Below, in pieces: positions 1 to 8,581 of a DNA stretch of 20,157 nucleotides (position 1 is the first letter of the stretch; each line of letters opens with the position of its first letter). The notes beneath the pieces were generated by a model. The model saw only the letters and a program-made list of their open reading frames with translations, was not told the origin of the DNA and searched no databases. The DNA is from Sulfuritalea sp. (GTDB lineage Bacteria > Pseudomonadota > Gammaproteobacteria > Burkholderiales > Rhodocyclaceae): assembly GCA_016716965.1 (NCBI GenBank), contig JADJUP010000024.1, forward strand, positions 1 through 20,157. The letters run 5' to 3'. Made by a program: the position numbers and the translations under genes.

Positions 1-84
1 GGGCGTGGTGCGGCGATGAAGAAGCGTGAAGAAGTTCACCGCATGGCCGAGGCCAACAAGGCGTTCTCGCATTTCCGTTTCTAA
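1..84 (+). CDS. rpsG: 30S ribosomal protein S7, C-terminal fragment
   Basis: Only the last 27 codons and the TAA stop (82-84) lie in the window; the gene enters from the left edge. The tail reads GRGAAMKKREEVHRM, then AEANKAFSHFRF, which matches the C-terminus of bacterial S7 (E. coli S7 has a very similar KKRED-HRMAEANKAF stretch). S7 is a primary 16S rRNA-binding protein that organises the 3' major (head) domain of the 30S subunit. It lies directly upstream of fusA, the standard str-operon order rpsL-rpsG-fusA-tuf. Identification is firm; the start is not visible. Confidence 0.95.
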   Translation, partial: GRGAAMKKREEVHRMAEANKAFSHFRF

Positions 85-95
85 GGTACTAGCGC

Positions 96-118
96 GTCTC
101 GTCGATTTTCGGCGAGGC
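96..118 (+). promoter_or_regulatory. rpsG-fusA intergenic hairpin
   Basis: Bases 96-105 can pair with 109-118 over ten positions, including two G-U pairs, around a three-base T loop. It starts 12 nt after the rpsG stop. The following bases (ATTCGTTTTCG) are only moderately T-rich, so this could be a weak attenuator, a processing site or an mRNA-stabilising structure between two genes needed in different amounts. Seen by eye; function is inferred. Confidence 0.45.
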
Positions 119-201
119 ATTCGTTTTCGTCCGCCGCCCTGTCGCCTCCCTGTCCCACGAGGCTTCATGGCGGTTTGGTTTAGATAAGGCAGGTAAATCA
201 A

Positions 202-2296
202 GTGGCCCGCAAGACTCCCATCGAGCGCTATCGCAATATCGGCATTTCGGCGCACATTGACGCCGGCAAGACCACCACCACCGAGCGTATTTTGTTTTAC
301 ACCGGCGTCAATCACCAAGATTGGCGAGGTCCATGACGGCGCGGCCACCATGGATTGGATGGAGCAGGAGCAGGAGCGTGGCATTACCATTACCTCGGCT
401 GCGACGACCTGCTTCTGGAAGGGCATGGCTGGCAATTTTTCCGAGCATCGGATCAATATCATTGATACTCCGGGGCACGTCGACTTCACCATCGAGGTAG
501 AGCGCTCGATGCGCGTACTGGATGGCGCTTGCATGGTGTATTGCGCTGTTGGCGGCGTCCAGCCCCAGTCGGAAACGGTCTGGCGTCAGGCCAATCGTTA
601 TGGTGTACCGCGTCTTGCCTTCGTAAACAAGATGGACCGCCAAGGTGCGGACTTCTTCAAAGTTCACGACCAGATGCGTTTGCGCCTCAAAGCCAACCCC
701 ATTCCCTTGCAGATTCCCATCGGTGCCGAGGAAAAGTTCGAGGGTGTGGTCGATCTGGTGAAGATGAAGGCCATTATCTGGGATGAGGCAAGCCAGGGCA
801 TCAAATTCGAATATGGCGACATTCCTGCCGAACTTCAGGCCAAGGCCGAGGAGTGGCGGGAAAAAATGGTCGAGGCGGCCGCCGAAGCCTCCGAGGAGTT
901 GATGAACAAGTACCTCGAGACCGGTGAACTGACCGAGGCGGAAATCAAAGTCGGACTGCGTACCCGCACTCTGAGTGCCGAAATCGTCCCGATGCTTTGT
1001 GGTTCTGCCTTCAAGAACAAGGGTGTTCAAGCCATGCTTGATGCCGTTATCGAGTATCTGCCGGCACCAACCGATATTCCCCCGGTCGACGGCATCCTCG
1101 AGAACGAGACTGAGGGGCATCGTGCAGCAAATGATACCGACCCCTTTGCCGCTCTGGCCTTCAAGATCATGACCGACCCGTACGTCGGTCAGTTGACCTT
1201 CTTCCGCGTCTATTCCGGCACGGTCAAGACGGGTGACACCATTTTTAATCCGATCAAGGGACGCAAGGAACGCCTTGGCCGGATTTTGCAGATGCACGCG
1301 AACCAGCGTGAGGAAATCAAGGAAGTTTTCGCCGGCGACATCGCTGCTGCCGTGGGTCTCAAGGAAGCAACCACAGGCGAAACGCTGTGTGACCCCGCCC
1401 ATGTCATCACGCTCGAGCGAATGGTGTTCCCCGAGCCTGTTATTCACGTGGCGGTGGAACCGAAGACCAAGGCCGACCAGGAGAAAATGGGCATCGCCCT
1501 CAATCGCCTGGCGCAGGAAGACCCATCCTTCCGCGTCCGAACCGACGAGGAGTCCGGGCAGACCATCATTTCCGGCATGGGCGAACTGCACTTGGAGATT
1601 CTGGTGGATCGCATGAAGCGCGAGTTCGGCGTTGAAGCCAACGTTGGTGCTCCGCAGGTGGCCTATCGTGAGGCGGTGCGCAAATCGGTCGAGCAGGAAG
1701 GCAAGTTCGTCAAGCAGTCGGGCGGTCGCGGTCAGTATGGCCACGTTTGGATCAAGCTGGAGCCGAACGAGGCTGGCAAGGGCTTTGAGTTCGTCGACAT
1801 GATCAAGGGCGGTTCCGTGCCGCGCGAGTTCATCCCTGCGGTCGAGAAAGGTCTCATCGATACCCTGCCGAACGGCGTGCTGGCCGGCTTCCCGGTGGTA
1901 GACGTAAAGGTCACGCTGTTCGATGGCTCCTACCACGATGTGGACTCCAACGAAAATGCCTTCAAGATGGCTGCATCAATGGCATTCAAGGACGCCATGC
2001 GCAAAGCCAGCCCCGTGCTGTTGGAGCCGATGATGGCTGTCGAGGTGGAGACGCCCGAGGACTACATGGGTAACGTCATGGGCGACCTGTCTGGCCGTCG
2101 TGGCATCGTGCATGGCATGGAAGACCAGGTCGGAGGCATCAAGCTGATCAAGGCCGAGGTGCCGCTGGCTGAAATGTTTGGTTACTCGACCCAGCTGCGT
2201 TCGTTGTCGCAGGGCCGTGCCACCTATTCGATGGAATTCAAGCACTACACCGAGGCGCCGAAGAATGTCGCCGAAGCAGTCATCAACAAGAAGTGA
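202..2296 (+). CDS. fusA: Elongation factor G, frameshifted as read by one extra base near 315-316
   Basis: EF-G is the GTPase that drives translocation of tRNA and mRNA on the ribosome. The GTG start at 202 is preceded by an AAGGCAGG SD and opens with MARKTPIERYRNIGISAHID, the expected N-terminus. The P-loop AHIDAGKT is residues 17-24. After codon 38 (CAC, 313-315) the frame breaks and stops at TGA 334-336. Removing one C at 315/316 restores NHKIGEVHDG and the rest of the protein. The repaired gene has 697 codons, the family length, with DTPGH at residues 88-92 and NKMD at 142-145. An open frame from 257 holds all but the N-terminus and lacks the P-loop in frame, so it could not be a working GTPase. 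Since EF-G is essential, a sequencing or assembly error is likeliest; decay of one copy in a genome with a second EF-G gene is the alternative. Confidence 0.93.
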
Positions 2297-2329
2297 TCGA
2301 CTAACAATCGTTCTTTAAGGAAAGCAGAA

Positions 2330-3520
<1,191 letters not shown>

Positions 3521-3526
3521 CTTCTG

Positions 3527-3555
3527 TTGCAATACGGCAGAAAGGGCGATAAAAT
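3527..3555 (+). promoter_or_regulatory. Sigma70-type promoter for rpsJ (S10 block)
   Basis: TTGCAA at 3527-3532 and TAAAAT at 3550-3555 are separated by exactly 17 nt, close to the sigma70 consensus. Initiation would fall near 3562, leaving a leader of about 38 nt before rpsJ. The bases after the -10 box (CTCGCCC) are GC-rich, as in stringently controlled ribosomal promoters; ppGpp/DksA control is inferred. The -10 box lies in the loop of the overlapping hairpin. The same core recurs upstream of rplN. Confidence 0.7.
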
Positions 3556-3565
3556 CTCGCCCTTT
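3541..3565 (+). terminator. Hairpin after tuf overlapping the rpsJ promoter
   Basis: AAAGGGCGA (3541-3549) pairs perfectly with TCGCCCTTT (3557-3565), a 9-bp stem with a 7-nt loop that starts 21 nt after the tuf stop. The T run is only the last three bases of the stem, so it would be a weak intrinsic terminator at best. As DNA it overlaps the spacer, -10 box and initiation region of the rpsJ promoter, so it may act as a combined terminator and promoter. Confidence 0.45.
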
Positions 3566-3599
3566 CGCGAATTGCGACCCCGCTCTTTAAGGATTCTAA

Positions 3600-3911
3600 A
3601 TGCAAAGCCAAAAAATACGCATCCGGCTCAAGGCCTTTGACTATCGCCTTATCGATCAGTCGGCCCTTGAGATTGTCGAGACAGCGAAGCGCACCGGCGC
3701 GGTAGTTCGGGGTCCGGTGCCATTGCCGACGCGTATTGAGCGATTTGACGTACTGCGCTCGCCACATGTCAACAAGACCTCGCGTGACCAGTTCGAGATA
3801 CGTACTCACCTTCGGCTGATGGATATCATCGATCCGACCGACAAGACGGTGGATGCCTTGATGAAGCTGGACCTTCCGGCTGGTGTGGATGTCGAAATCA
3901 AGCTTCAATAG
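3600..3911 (+). CDS. rpsJ: 30S ribosomal protein S10
   Basis: 103 residues, the exact family length, opening MQSQKIRIRLKAFDYRLIDQ and containing the GPVPLPT loop and the FDVLRSPHVNK segment of S10. S10 sits in the 30S head; in other bacteria the same protein also works as NusE in transcription antitermination with NusB. The ATG at 3600 is preceded by a TTTAAGGA SD. It is the first gene of the S10 block, behind its own promoter, and is separated from rplC by an unusually long 111-nt gap holding hairpins. Confidence 0.97.
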   Translation: MQSQKIRIRLKAFDYRLIDQSALEIVETAKRTGAVVRGPVPLPTRIERFDVLRSPHVNKTSRDQFEIRTHLRLMDIIDPTDKTVDALMKLDLPAGVDVEIKLQ

Positions 3912-3927
3912 TCATTGTTGGTAATTC

Positions 3928-4007
3928 GGGCACAAGCTGTTTTGGTGCCCTCCTTGGCGGCGTATGCCGCCGAATTCTGCAAGTGGGCCCGGCCAATCGT
4001 AGCTGGG
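3928..4007 (+). promoter_or_regulatory. Three tandem hairpins in the rpsJ-rplC gap
   Basis: Three stems follow one another. GGGCAC 3928-3933 pairs with GTGCCC 3945-3950. GGCGGC 3956-3961 pairs with GCCGCC 3966-3971 around a GTAT loop, extendable by a T-G and a T-A pair. CCCGGC 3988-3993 pairs with GCTGGG 4002-4007, including one G-U pair. The first is followed by TCCTT, which is not a real U-tract. The rplC SD (AGGAG) begins about 6 nt after the last stem. A role in differential expression or ribosomal-protein feedback is inferred. Confidence 0.5.
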
Positions 4008-4022
4008 GTTTAGGAGAATAAA

Positions 4023-4676
4023 ATGAGTTTAGGCCTTGTTGGACGCAAGGTCGGCATGACGCGCATTTTTGCCGAAGATGGGTCCTCCATCCCGGTGACG
4101 GTGCTTGATGTGTCGAACAATCGTGTCACACAAATTAAGACGCCTGAAGTGGATGGATACTCCGCAGTTCAGGTGACCTTCGGAAAGCGTCGTGCCAGTC
4201 GTGTAAGTAAGCCGGCTGCGGGGCATCTTGCGAAGGCTGGCGTTGAAGCCGGCGAGGTACTTAAAGAGTTCCGAGTTACGCAGGATCAATTGGCAGGCTT
4301 TAAGCCAGGCGATGTGGTTGCTGCCAGCATTTTTTCCATTGGACAAAAAGTCGACGTCAGCGGAACGACCATCGGCAAGGGTTACGCCGGTGCGATTACC
4401 CGGCATCACTTTTCATCGAATCGTGCGTCCCATGGCAACTCGGTGTCGCACAATTCGGCGGGTTCCATCGGTATGGCCCAGGATCCGGGTCGGGTGTTCC
4501 CGGGCAAGCGAATGGCGGGCCATCTCGGTGATGTGGCGCGTACCACTCAGAATTTGGAAGTCGTTCGCATTGACGAGGCTCGTCAGCTCCTTTTGATTAG
4601 GGGTGCGGTGCCGGGGGCCACTGGTGGGGATGTTGTCGTCGCCCCGGCTGTCAAGGCATCCACGGAGCGGGGATGA
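4023..4676 (+). CDS. rplC: 50S ribosomal protein L3
   Basis: 217 residues starting MSLGLVGRKVGMTRIFAEDG, the typical L3 N-terminus. The long loop that reaches toward the peptidyl-transferase centre is recognisable by HGNSVSHNSAGSIGMAQDPG and FPGKRMAGHLG. L3 is an early-assembling 23S rRNA-binding protein. The ATG at 4023 has an AGGAG SD. It ends one base before rplD, suggesting coupled translation. Codon use (TTA, CTT, GGA, ACA present) is less C-ending than in tuf or the alpha block. Confidence 0.97.
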   Translation: MSLGLVGRKVGMTRIFAEDGSSIPVTVLDVSNNRVTQIKTPEVDGYSAVQVTFGKRRASRVSKPAAGHLAKAGVEAGEVLKEFRVTQDQLAGFKPGDVVAASIFSIGQKVDVSGTTIGKGYAGAITRHHFSSNRASHGNSVSHNSAGSIGMAQDPGRVFPGKRMAGHLGDVARTTQNLEVVRIDEARQLLLIRGAVPGATGGDVVVAPAVKASTERG

Positions 4677-4677
4677 C

Positions 4678-5298
4678 ATGGAACTCAAATTAATAAATGA
4701 CCAGGGGCAGGCGGCGTCGACAGTAACCGCCTCGGACGTCCTTTTTGGCCGCGACTTCAATGAAGCCTTGGTCCATCAGGTGGTTGTCGCGTACCAGGCG
4801 AATGCCCGTGCTGGCAATCGCAAACAGAAGGATCGTGAAGAAGTCCATCACAGCACCAAGAAGCCGTTTCGCCAAAAAGGTACGGGACGTGCTCGTGCTG
4901 GTATGACCTCGTCGCCAATCTGGCGTGGGGGTGGTCGCATTTTCCCAAATACCCCGGAGGAAAACTTCACCCAAAAGGTTAACCGGAAGATGTACCGCGC
5001 CGGTGTTGCGACGATTCTTTCGCAACTGGCCCGTGAGGACCGTTTGGCCGTGATCGAGGATTTCGCAATGGAGGCGCCGAAGACTCGGTTGTTCGCCCAG
5101 AAGTTGAAGGCGATGGGCCTTGACTCTGTATTGCTGGTGACGGACAACCTGGACGAAAATCTGGCGCTGGCTTCCCGCAACCTGCCAAACGTACTGGTAC
5201 TTGAAGCGCAGCAAGCTGATCCAGTTTCTCTGGTCCGCTTCCCCAAAGTGGTTTTCACCAAGGGTGCAGTCGCCAAGATCGAGGAGATGCTGGGATGA
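4678..5298 (+). CDS. rplD: 50S ribosomal protein L4
   Basis: 206 residues from MELKLINDQG. The conserved segment HHSTKKPFRQKGTGRARAG is the extended loop that reaches the exit tunnel, and the region around WRGGGRIFPNTP is also typical. In E. coli L4 represses its own S10 operon; the E. coli-type leader is not evident here because the rpsJ leader is very short. The ATG at 4678 lies one base after the rplC stop with GGAG/GGGGA upstream. The open frame extends further 5', but the family start is clearly here. The first codons are AT-rich (AAA TTA ATA AAT). The end overlaps rplW by ATGA. Confidence 0.96.
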   Translation: MELKLINDQGQAASTVTASDVLFGRDFNEALVHQVVVAYQANARAGNRKQKDREEVHHSTKKPFRQKGTGRARAGMTSSPIWRGGGRIFPNTPEENFTQKVNRKMYRAGVATILSQLAREDRLAVIEDFAMEAPKTRLFAQKLKAMGLDSVLLVTDNLDENLALASRNLPNVLVLEAQQADPVSLVRFPKVVFTKGAVAKIEEMLG

Positions 5299-5609
5299 TC
5301 AAGACCTTCAATCAGGAACGTCTGCTGCAGGTGCTGGTGGCACCGCAGATCTCCGAAAAGGCGACCTATATCGCCGACAAGAATGAGCAGGTGGTCTTTA
5401 TCGTGACGCCCGATGCGACCAAGCCGGAAGTGAAGGCTGCCGTCGAACTGCTGTTCAAGGTCGAGGTCAAGTCGGTGCAGATCGCCAACCTAAAGGGCAA
5501 AGTCAAGCGCGCCGGCCGCAATGCAGGTCGCCGCAGCGATGTTCGCAAGGCATTTGTTTGCCTCAAGCCTGGGCAGGAAATCAATTTTGCGGAAGGGGGG
5601 GTGGCTTAA
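5295..5609 (+). CDS. rplW: 50S ribosomal protein L23
   Basis: 104 residues with MIKTFNQERLLQVLVAPQIS followed by EKATYIADK, and the basic loop NLKGKVKRAGRNAGRRSD. L23 lies at the tunnel exit and, in bacteria, is the docking site for trigger factor and SRP. Its ATG overlaps the rplD stop in ATGA, implying translational coupling, and its TAA abuts the rplB start with no gap. Length and motifs fit the family. Confidence 0.96.
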   Translation: MIKTFNQERLLQVLVAPQISEKATYIADKNEQVVFIVTPDATKPEVKAAVELLFKVEVKSVQIANLKGKVKRAGRNAGRRSDVRKAFVCLKPGQEINFAEGGVA

Positions 5610-6443
5610 ATGGCGCTCGTTAAAGTCAAGCCGACTTCGCCTGGCCGTCGCGGTGTCGTCAAGGTTGTCAATTCGAACTTGCACAAGGGTCGCCCCCATA
5701 GCGCCCTGGTGGAGCGGAAGACAAAGACCGCCGGCCGCAATACGCATGGTCACATTACCACGCGCCATATGGGCGGCGGGCACAAGCAGCATTATCGCGT
5801 GATCGATTTTCGGCGCGACAAGGATGGAATTCCTGGCAAGGTTGAGAACCTCCAGTTTGATCCGAACCGTAGCGCAAACATCGCGCTGATCCTCTATGCG
5901 GATGGCGAGCGTCGTTACATCATTGCCACAAAGGGGATGGTTGTTGGGCAGCCGGTCCTTAGCGGTCCCGAGGCGCCAATCAAGCCGGGGAATGCGTTAC
6001 CGATTCGGAGCATTCCCGTAGGTACCACGGTTCATTGCGTTGAGATGATGCCTGGCAAGGGCGCTCAGATCGCCCGTTCCGCGGGCACTTCGGCACAGTT
6101 GCTTGCTCGCGAGGGCACTTATGCGCAGTTGCGGTTGCGCTCGGGTGAAATCCGCCGCATTCACATCGAATGCCGGGCCACAATCGGCGAAGTCGGTAAT
6201 GAGGAACACAGCCTACGCAAAATCGGCAAGGCTGGAGCGATGCGCTGGCGCGGAATTCGCCCGACCGTGCGCGGCGTGGCAATGAATCCTGTGGATCACC
6301 CGCATGGCGGTGGTGAGGGGCGGACCGGGGAGGGGCGTGTTCCCGTCAGCCCGTGGGGCCAGCCGACCAAGGGCTATCGGACCCGCAACAACAAGCGCAC
6401 TGACGTGATGATTGTCCAGCGCAGACCAAAAGGTAAGAGGTAA
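5610..6443 (+). CDS. rplB: 50S ribosomal protein L2
   Basis: 277 residues, close to the usual 273-276. Conserved blocks are TSPGRRGVVKVV, ITTRHMGGGHKQHYRVIDFR, DPNRSANIALILY, the RWRGIRPTVRG segment and the AMNPVDHPHGGGEGR motif, whose histidine (in HPHGGG) has been implicated in peptidyl-transferase activity. L2 bridges the subunits and stabilises the 23S core. It starts immediately after the rplW stop, with a GGAAGGGGG SD inside the end of rplW, so it is probably coupled. Confidence 0.97.
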   Translation: MALVKVKPTSPGRRGVVKVVNSNLHKGRPHSALVERKTKTAGRNTHGHITTRHMGGGHKQHYRVIDFRRDKDGIPGKVENLQFDPNRSANIALILYADGERRYIIATKGMVVGQPVLSGPEAPIKPGNALPIRSIPVGTTVHCVEMMPGKGAQIARSAGTSAQLLAREGTYAQLRLRSGEIRRIHIECRATIGEVGNEEHSLRKIGKAGAMRWRGIRPTVRGVAMNPVDHPHGGGEGRTGEGRVPVSPWGQPTKGYRTRNNKRTDVMIVQRRPKGKR

Positions 6444-6445
6444 AC

Positions 6446-6727
6446 ATGGCACGCTCCATCAAGAAGGGCCCGTTCATCGATGCACACCTGTTAAAGCGTG
6501 TGGACGCAGCACGCGCCTCAAACGACAAACGCCCGATCAAGACCTGGTCGCGCCGTTCGACCATACTTCCGGATTTCGTGGGTTTGACTATCGCCGTGCA
6601 TAACGGGAAACAGCATATTCCGGTTTATGTCTCGGAAAACATGGTTGGACACAAGCTTGGCGAGTTCGCGCTGACGCGAACCTTCAAGGGCCACACGGGC
6701 GGCAAGAAAGCCGTCGCCAAGAAGTAA
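6446..6727 (+). CDS. rpsS: 30S ribosomal protein S19
   Basis: 93 residues starting MARSIKKGPFIDAHLLKRVD, with the WSRRSTILPDFVGLTIAVHNGK core and the GHKLGEFALTRTFKGH end, all standard S19. S19 binds the 30S head near S13. The ATG lies 2 nt after the rplB stop, and the AGGTAAGAGG SD is within the rplB end. The TAA stop is part of the SD for rplV. Confidence 0.97.
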   Translation: MARSIKKGPFIDAHLLKRVDAARASNDKRPIKTWSRRSTILPDFVGLTIAVHNGKQHIPVYVSENMVGHKLGEFALTRTFKGHTGGKKAVAKK

Positions 6728-6731
6728 GGAG
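6726..6731 (+). promoter_or_regulatory. Ribosome binding site that decides the rplV start
   Basis: AAGGAG overlaps the rpsS stop codon (6725-6727). Two ATG codons follow in frame at 6734 and 6737; spacing is 2 nt to the first and 5 nt to the second, so the second is favoured. Confidence 0.6.
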
Positions 6732-6736
6732 CGATG

Positions 6737-7066
6737 ATGGAAACCAATGCAAACTTGCGCGGTGTCCGGCTCTCGGCCCAAAAAGGCCGTCTTGTCGCCG
6801 ATTTGGTGCGTGGCAAGCCGGTCGATCAGGCGTTGAGCATCCTCGCCTTTTCACCGAAGAAGGGTGCCGGAATTATCAAAAAGGTACTTGAGTCGGCGAT
6901 CGCCAATGCGGAGCACAACGATGGAGCTGACATCGATGCGCTGAAGATTACGCGCATTTATGTTGAAAAAGGCACGGTGCTCAAGCGTTTTACGGCGCGA
7001 GCCAAGGGACGCGGAAACCGCATCCTCAAGCCTACTTGTCACATTTTCGTGACTGTCGGCGACTAA
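6737..7066 (+). CDS. rplV: 50S ribosomal protein L22
   Basis: 109 residues from the second of two adjacent ATGs, chosen for SD spacing and because the family begins MET. Seen: RGVRLSAQKGRLVADLVRGK, AGIIKKVLESAIANAEHN and the beta-hairpin end FTARAKGRGNRILKPTCH, whose loop lines the exit tunnel near the macrolide site. L22 is a 23S rRNA-binding protein that contacts all domains. Nine nt separate it from both rpsS and rpsC. Confidence 0.96.
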   Translation: METNANLRGVRLSAQKGRLVADLVRGKPVDQALSILAFSPKKGAGIIKKVLESAIANAEHNDGADIDALKITRIYVEKGTVLKRFTARAKGRGNRILKPTCHIFVTVGD

Positions 7067-7075
7067 GGGGGACAC

Positions 7076-7966
7076 ATGGGACAAAAGATTCATCCGACCG
7101 GATTTCGTCTTTCGGTCACACGTAACTGGACTTCGCGTTGGTATTCGAACAGCAAATCGTTTCCCCAGATGCTCAAGGAAGACATCGAGGTCCGTGATTA
7201 TCTGAAGAAAAAGCTGGCGCATGCCTCCGTTGGTCGTGTGGTGATTGAGCGGCCCGCGAAAAACGCGCGCGTAACGGTCTATAGCGCACGCCCCGGGGTG
7301 GTTATTGGGAAAAAGGGCGAGGATATCGAGCACCTCAAGGCAGAACTCCAACGCAAGATGGGGGTGCCGGTTCACGTAAATATTGAGGAAATCCGCAAAC
7401 CGGAAATCGATGCCCAATTGATCGCCGATTCAATCGCGCAGCAGCTTGAAAAGCGCATCATGTTCCGCCGCGCGATGAAGCGCGCCATGCAGAACGCTAT
7501 GAGATTGGGTGCCCAGGGCATCAAGATCATGAGCTCCGGGCGACTGAACGGTGCGGAGATCGCGCGTCGCGAATGGTATCGCGAGGGTCGGGTGCCGTTG
7601 CACACACTGCGTGCCGATATCGATTATGGAACCTCCGAAGCCAAAACGACTTACGGCATCATCGGAATCAAGGTTTGGGTGTTCAAGGGGGAGAGCCTGT
7701 CGCGCAGCGACGCGCTGCTGGCAACTCCGGAGCCCGCTGTTGACGATCAGCGTAAGCCTCGACGTGGCCCTCCAGGCAAGCCGCGAACCGACGGTGAAGC
7801 AGATGCCAAGCCGGCGCGCCGCGGGGCCGTCAAGGCCGATGGTGCAAAACCGGAAGTGAAGCCGGAGGTTGCTGCAACTACCCCCAAGACACCCGTCAAG
7901 CGTGTCCGCAAGGCTCCGGCGAAAGCTGAAGGTGCGGAAGGCGCTGCGAAAGAAGGCAAGGAGTAA
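7076..7966 (+). CDS. rpsC: 30S ribosomal protein S3 with long basic C-terminal tail
   Basis: 296 residues against 233 in E. coli. The conserved part has MGQKIHPTGFRLSVTRNW, a type II KH domain with the GKKG loop at residues 78-81, and the S3 C-terminal domain through IKVWVFKGESL (around residue 206). Beyond this, about 85 residues are rich in Lys, Arg, Pro, Ala and Glu, with no cysteine or aromatic residue, and look disordered. S3 lies at the mRNA entry of the 30S head. Longer S3 tails are common in betaproteobacteria, but this one seems long. The SD is AAGGGGG, and rplP follows 3 nt downstream. Confidence 0.96.
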   Translation: MGQKIHPTGFRLSVTRNWTSRWYSNSKSFPQMLKEDIEVRDYLKKKLAHASVGRVVIERPAKNARVTVYSARPGVVIGKKGEDIEHLKAELQRKMGVPVHVNIEEIRKPEIDAQLIADSIAQQLEKRIMFRRAMKRAMQNAMRLGAQGIKIMSSGRLNGAEIARREWYREGRVPLHTLRADIDYGTSEAKTTYGIIGIKVWVFKGESLSRSDALLATPEPAVDDQRKPRRGPPGKPRTDGEADAKPARRGAVKADGAKPEVKPEVAATTPKTPVKRVRKAPAKAEGAEGAAKEGKE

Positions 7967-7969
7967 AAG

Positions 7970-8383
7970 ATGCTGCAACCTGCCCGTAGGAAATATCGCA
8001 AAGAACAAAAAGGTCGAAACACCGGACTCGCCACGCGTGGCGCGAAGGTGAGCTTCGGCGAATATGGTCTGAAGGCGATCGGTCGCGGTCGTTTGACCGC
8101 TCGACAGATCGAGGCTGCTCGTCGTGCCATGACACGTCATATCAAGCGCGGCGGCCGTATCTGGATTCGCATCTTCCCGGATAAGCCGATTTCGAAGAAG
8201 CCGCTTGAGGTTCGAATGGGTAACGGCAAGGGGTCTCCCGAGTATTGGGTCGCCGAGATTCAGCCTGGGAAGGTGTTGTACGAAATGGACGGAGTAGATG
8301 AGGCATTGGCTCGTGAGGCATTCCGGCTTGCTGCTGCCAAGCTCCCCCTTGAGACCACCTTCGTTACTCGTCATCTGGGATAG
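7970..8383 (+). CDS. rplP: 50S ribosomal protein L16
   Basis: 137 residues starting MLQPARRKYRKEQKGRNTG, with ARRAMTRHIKRGGRIWIRIF and MGNGKGSPEYWVAEIQPGKV, all conserved in L16. L16 sits next to the A-site tRNA elbow in the 50S subunit and is needed for late assembly. Its ATG is 3 nt after the rpsC stop, with the SD (AAGGAG) inside the rpsC end. rpmC starts 3 nt after its stop. Confidence 0.97.
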   Translation: MLQPARRKYRKEQKGRNTGLATRGAKVSFGEYGLKAIGRGRLTARQIEAARRAMTRHIKRGGRIWIRIFPDKPISKKPLEVRMGNGKGSPEYWVAEIQPGKVLYEMDGVDEALAREAFRLAAAKLPLETTFVTRHLG

Positions 8384-8386
8384 GCC

Positions 8387-8581
8387 ATGAAAACTAGTGA
8401 GTTGAGAGCAAAGAGCACCGACGAGCTGCAAAAGGAGTTGCTGGATCTTCGCAAGGCGCAATTCGGCCTCAGGATGCAGATCGCGACGCAGCAGCTGACT
8501 AATACCAGCCAGGTCGGCAAGGTGCGTAAAGACATAGCACGAGTAAAAACCATACAGCGTGAAAAGGCGGCCGCGAAATGA
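8387..8581 (+). CDS. rpmC: 50S ribosomal protein L29
   Basis: 64 residues starting MKTSELRAKSTDELQKELLD, a two-helix protein with LRKAQFGLRMQIATQQLTNT and the VRKDIARVKTIQREK end. L29 lies beside L23 at the tunnel exit. The stop overlaps the rpsQ start as ATGA. The short length is normal for L29 (63 in E. coli). Confidence 0.96.
   Translation: MKTSELRAKSTDELQKELLDLRKAQFGLRMQIATQQLTNTSQVGKVRKDIARVKTIQREKAAAK

Noticed and set aside
310..336. Programmed frameshifting in fusA
   Set aside because: No slippery heptamer, no stimulatory SD or pseudoknot evident, and the CAC-CAA codons do not allow easy re-pairing. Programmed shifting is not known for EF-G.
308..1936. Long minus-strand open frame opposite fusA (542 codons)
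   Set aside because: It is the reverse-strand shadow of a conserved, codon-biased gene; no recognisable domain and no SD support.
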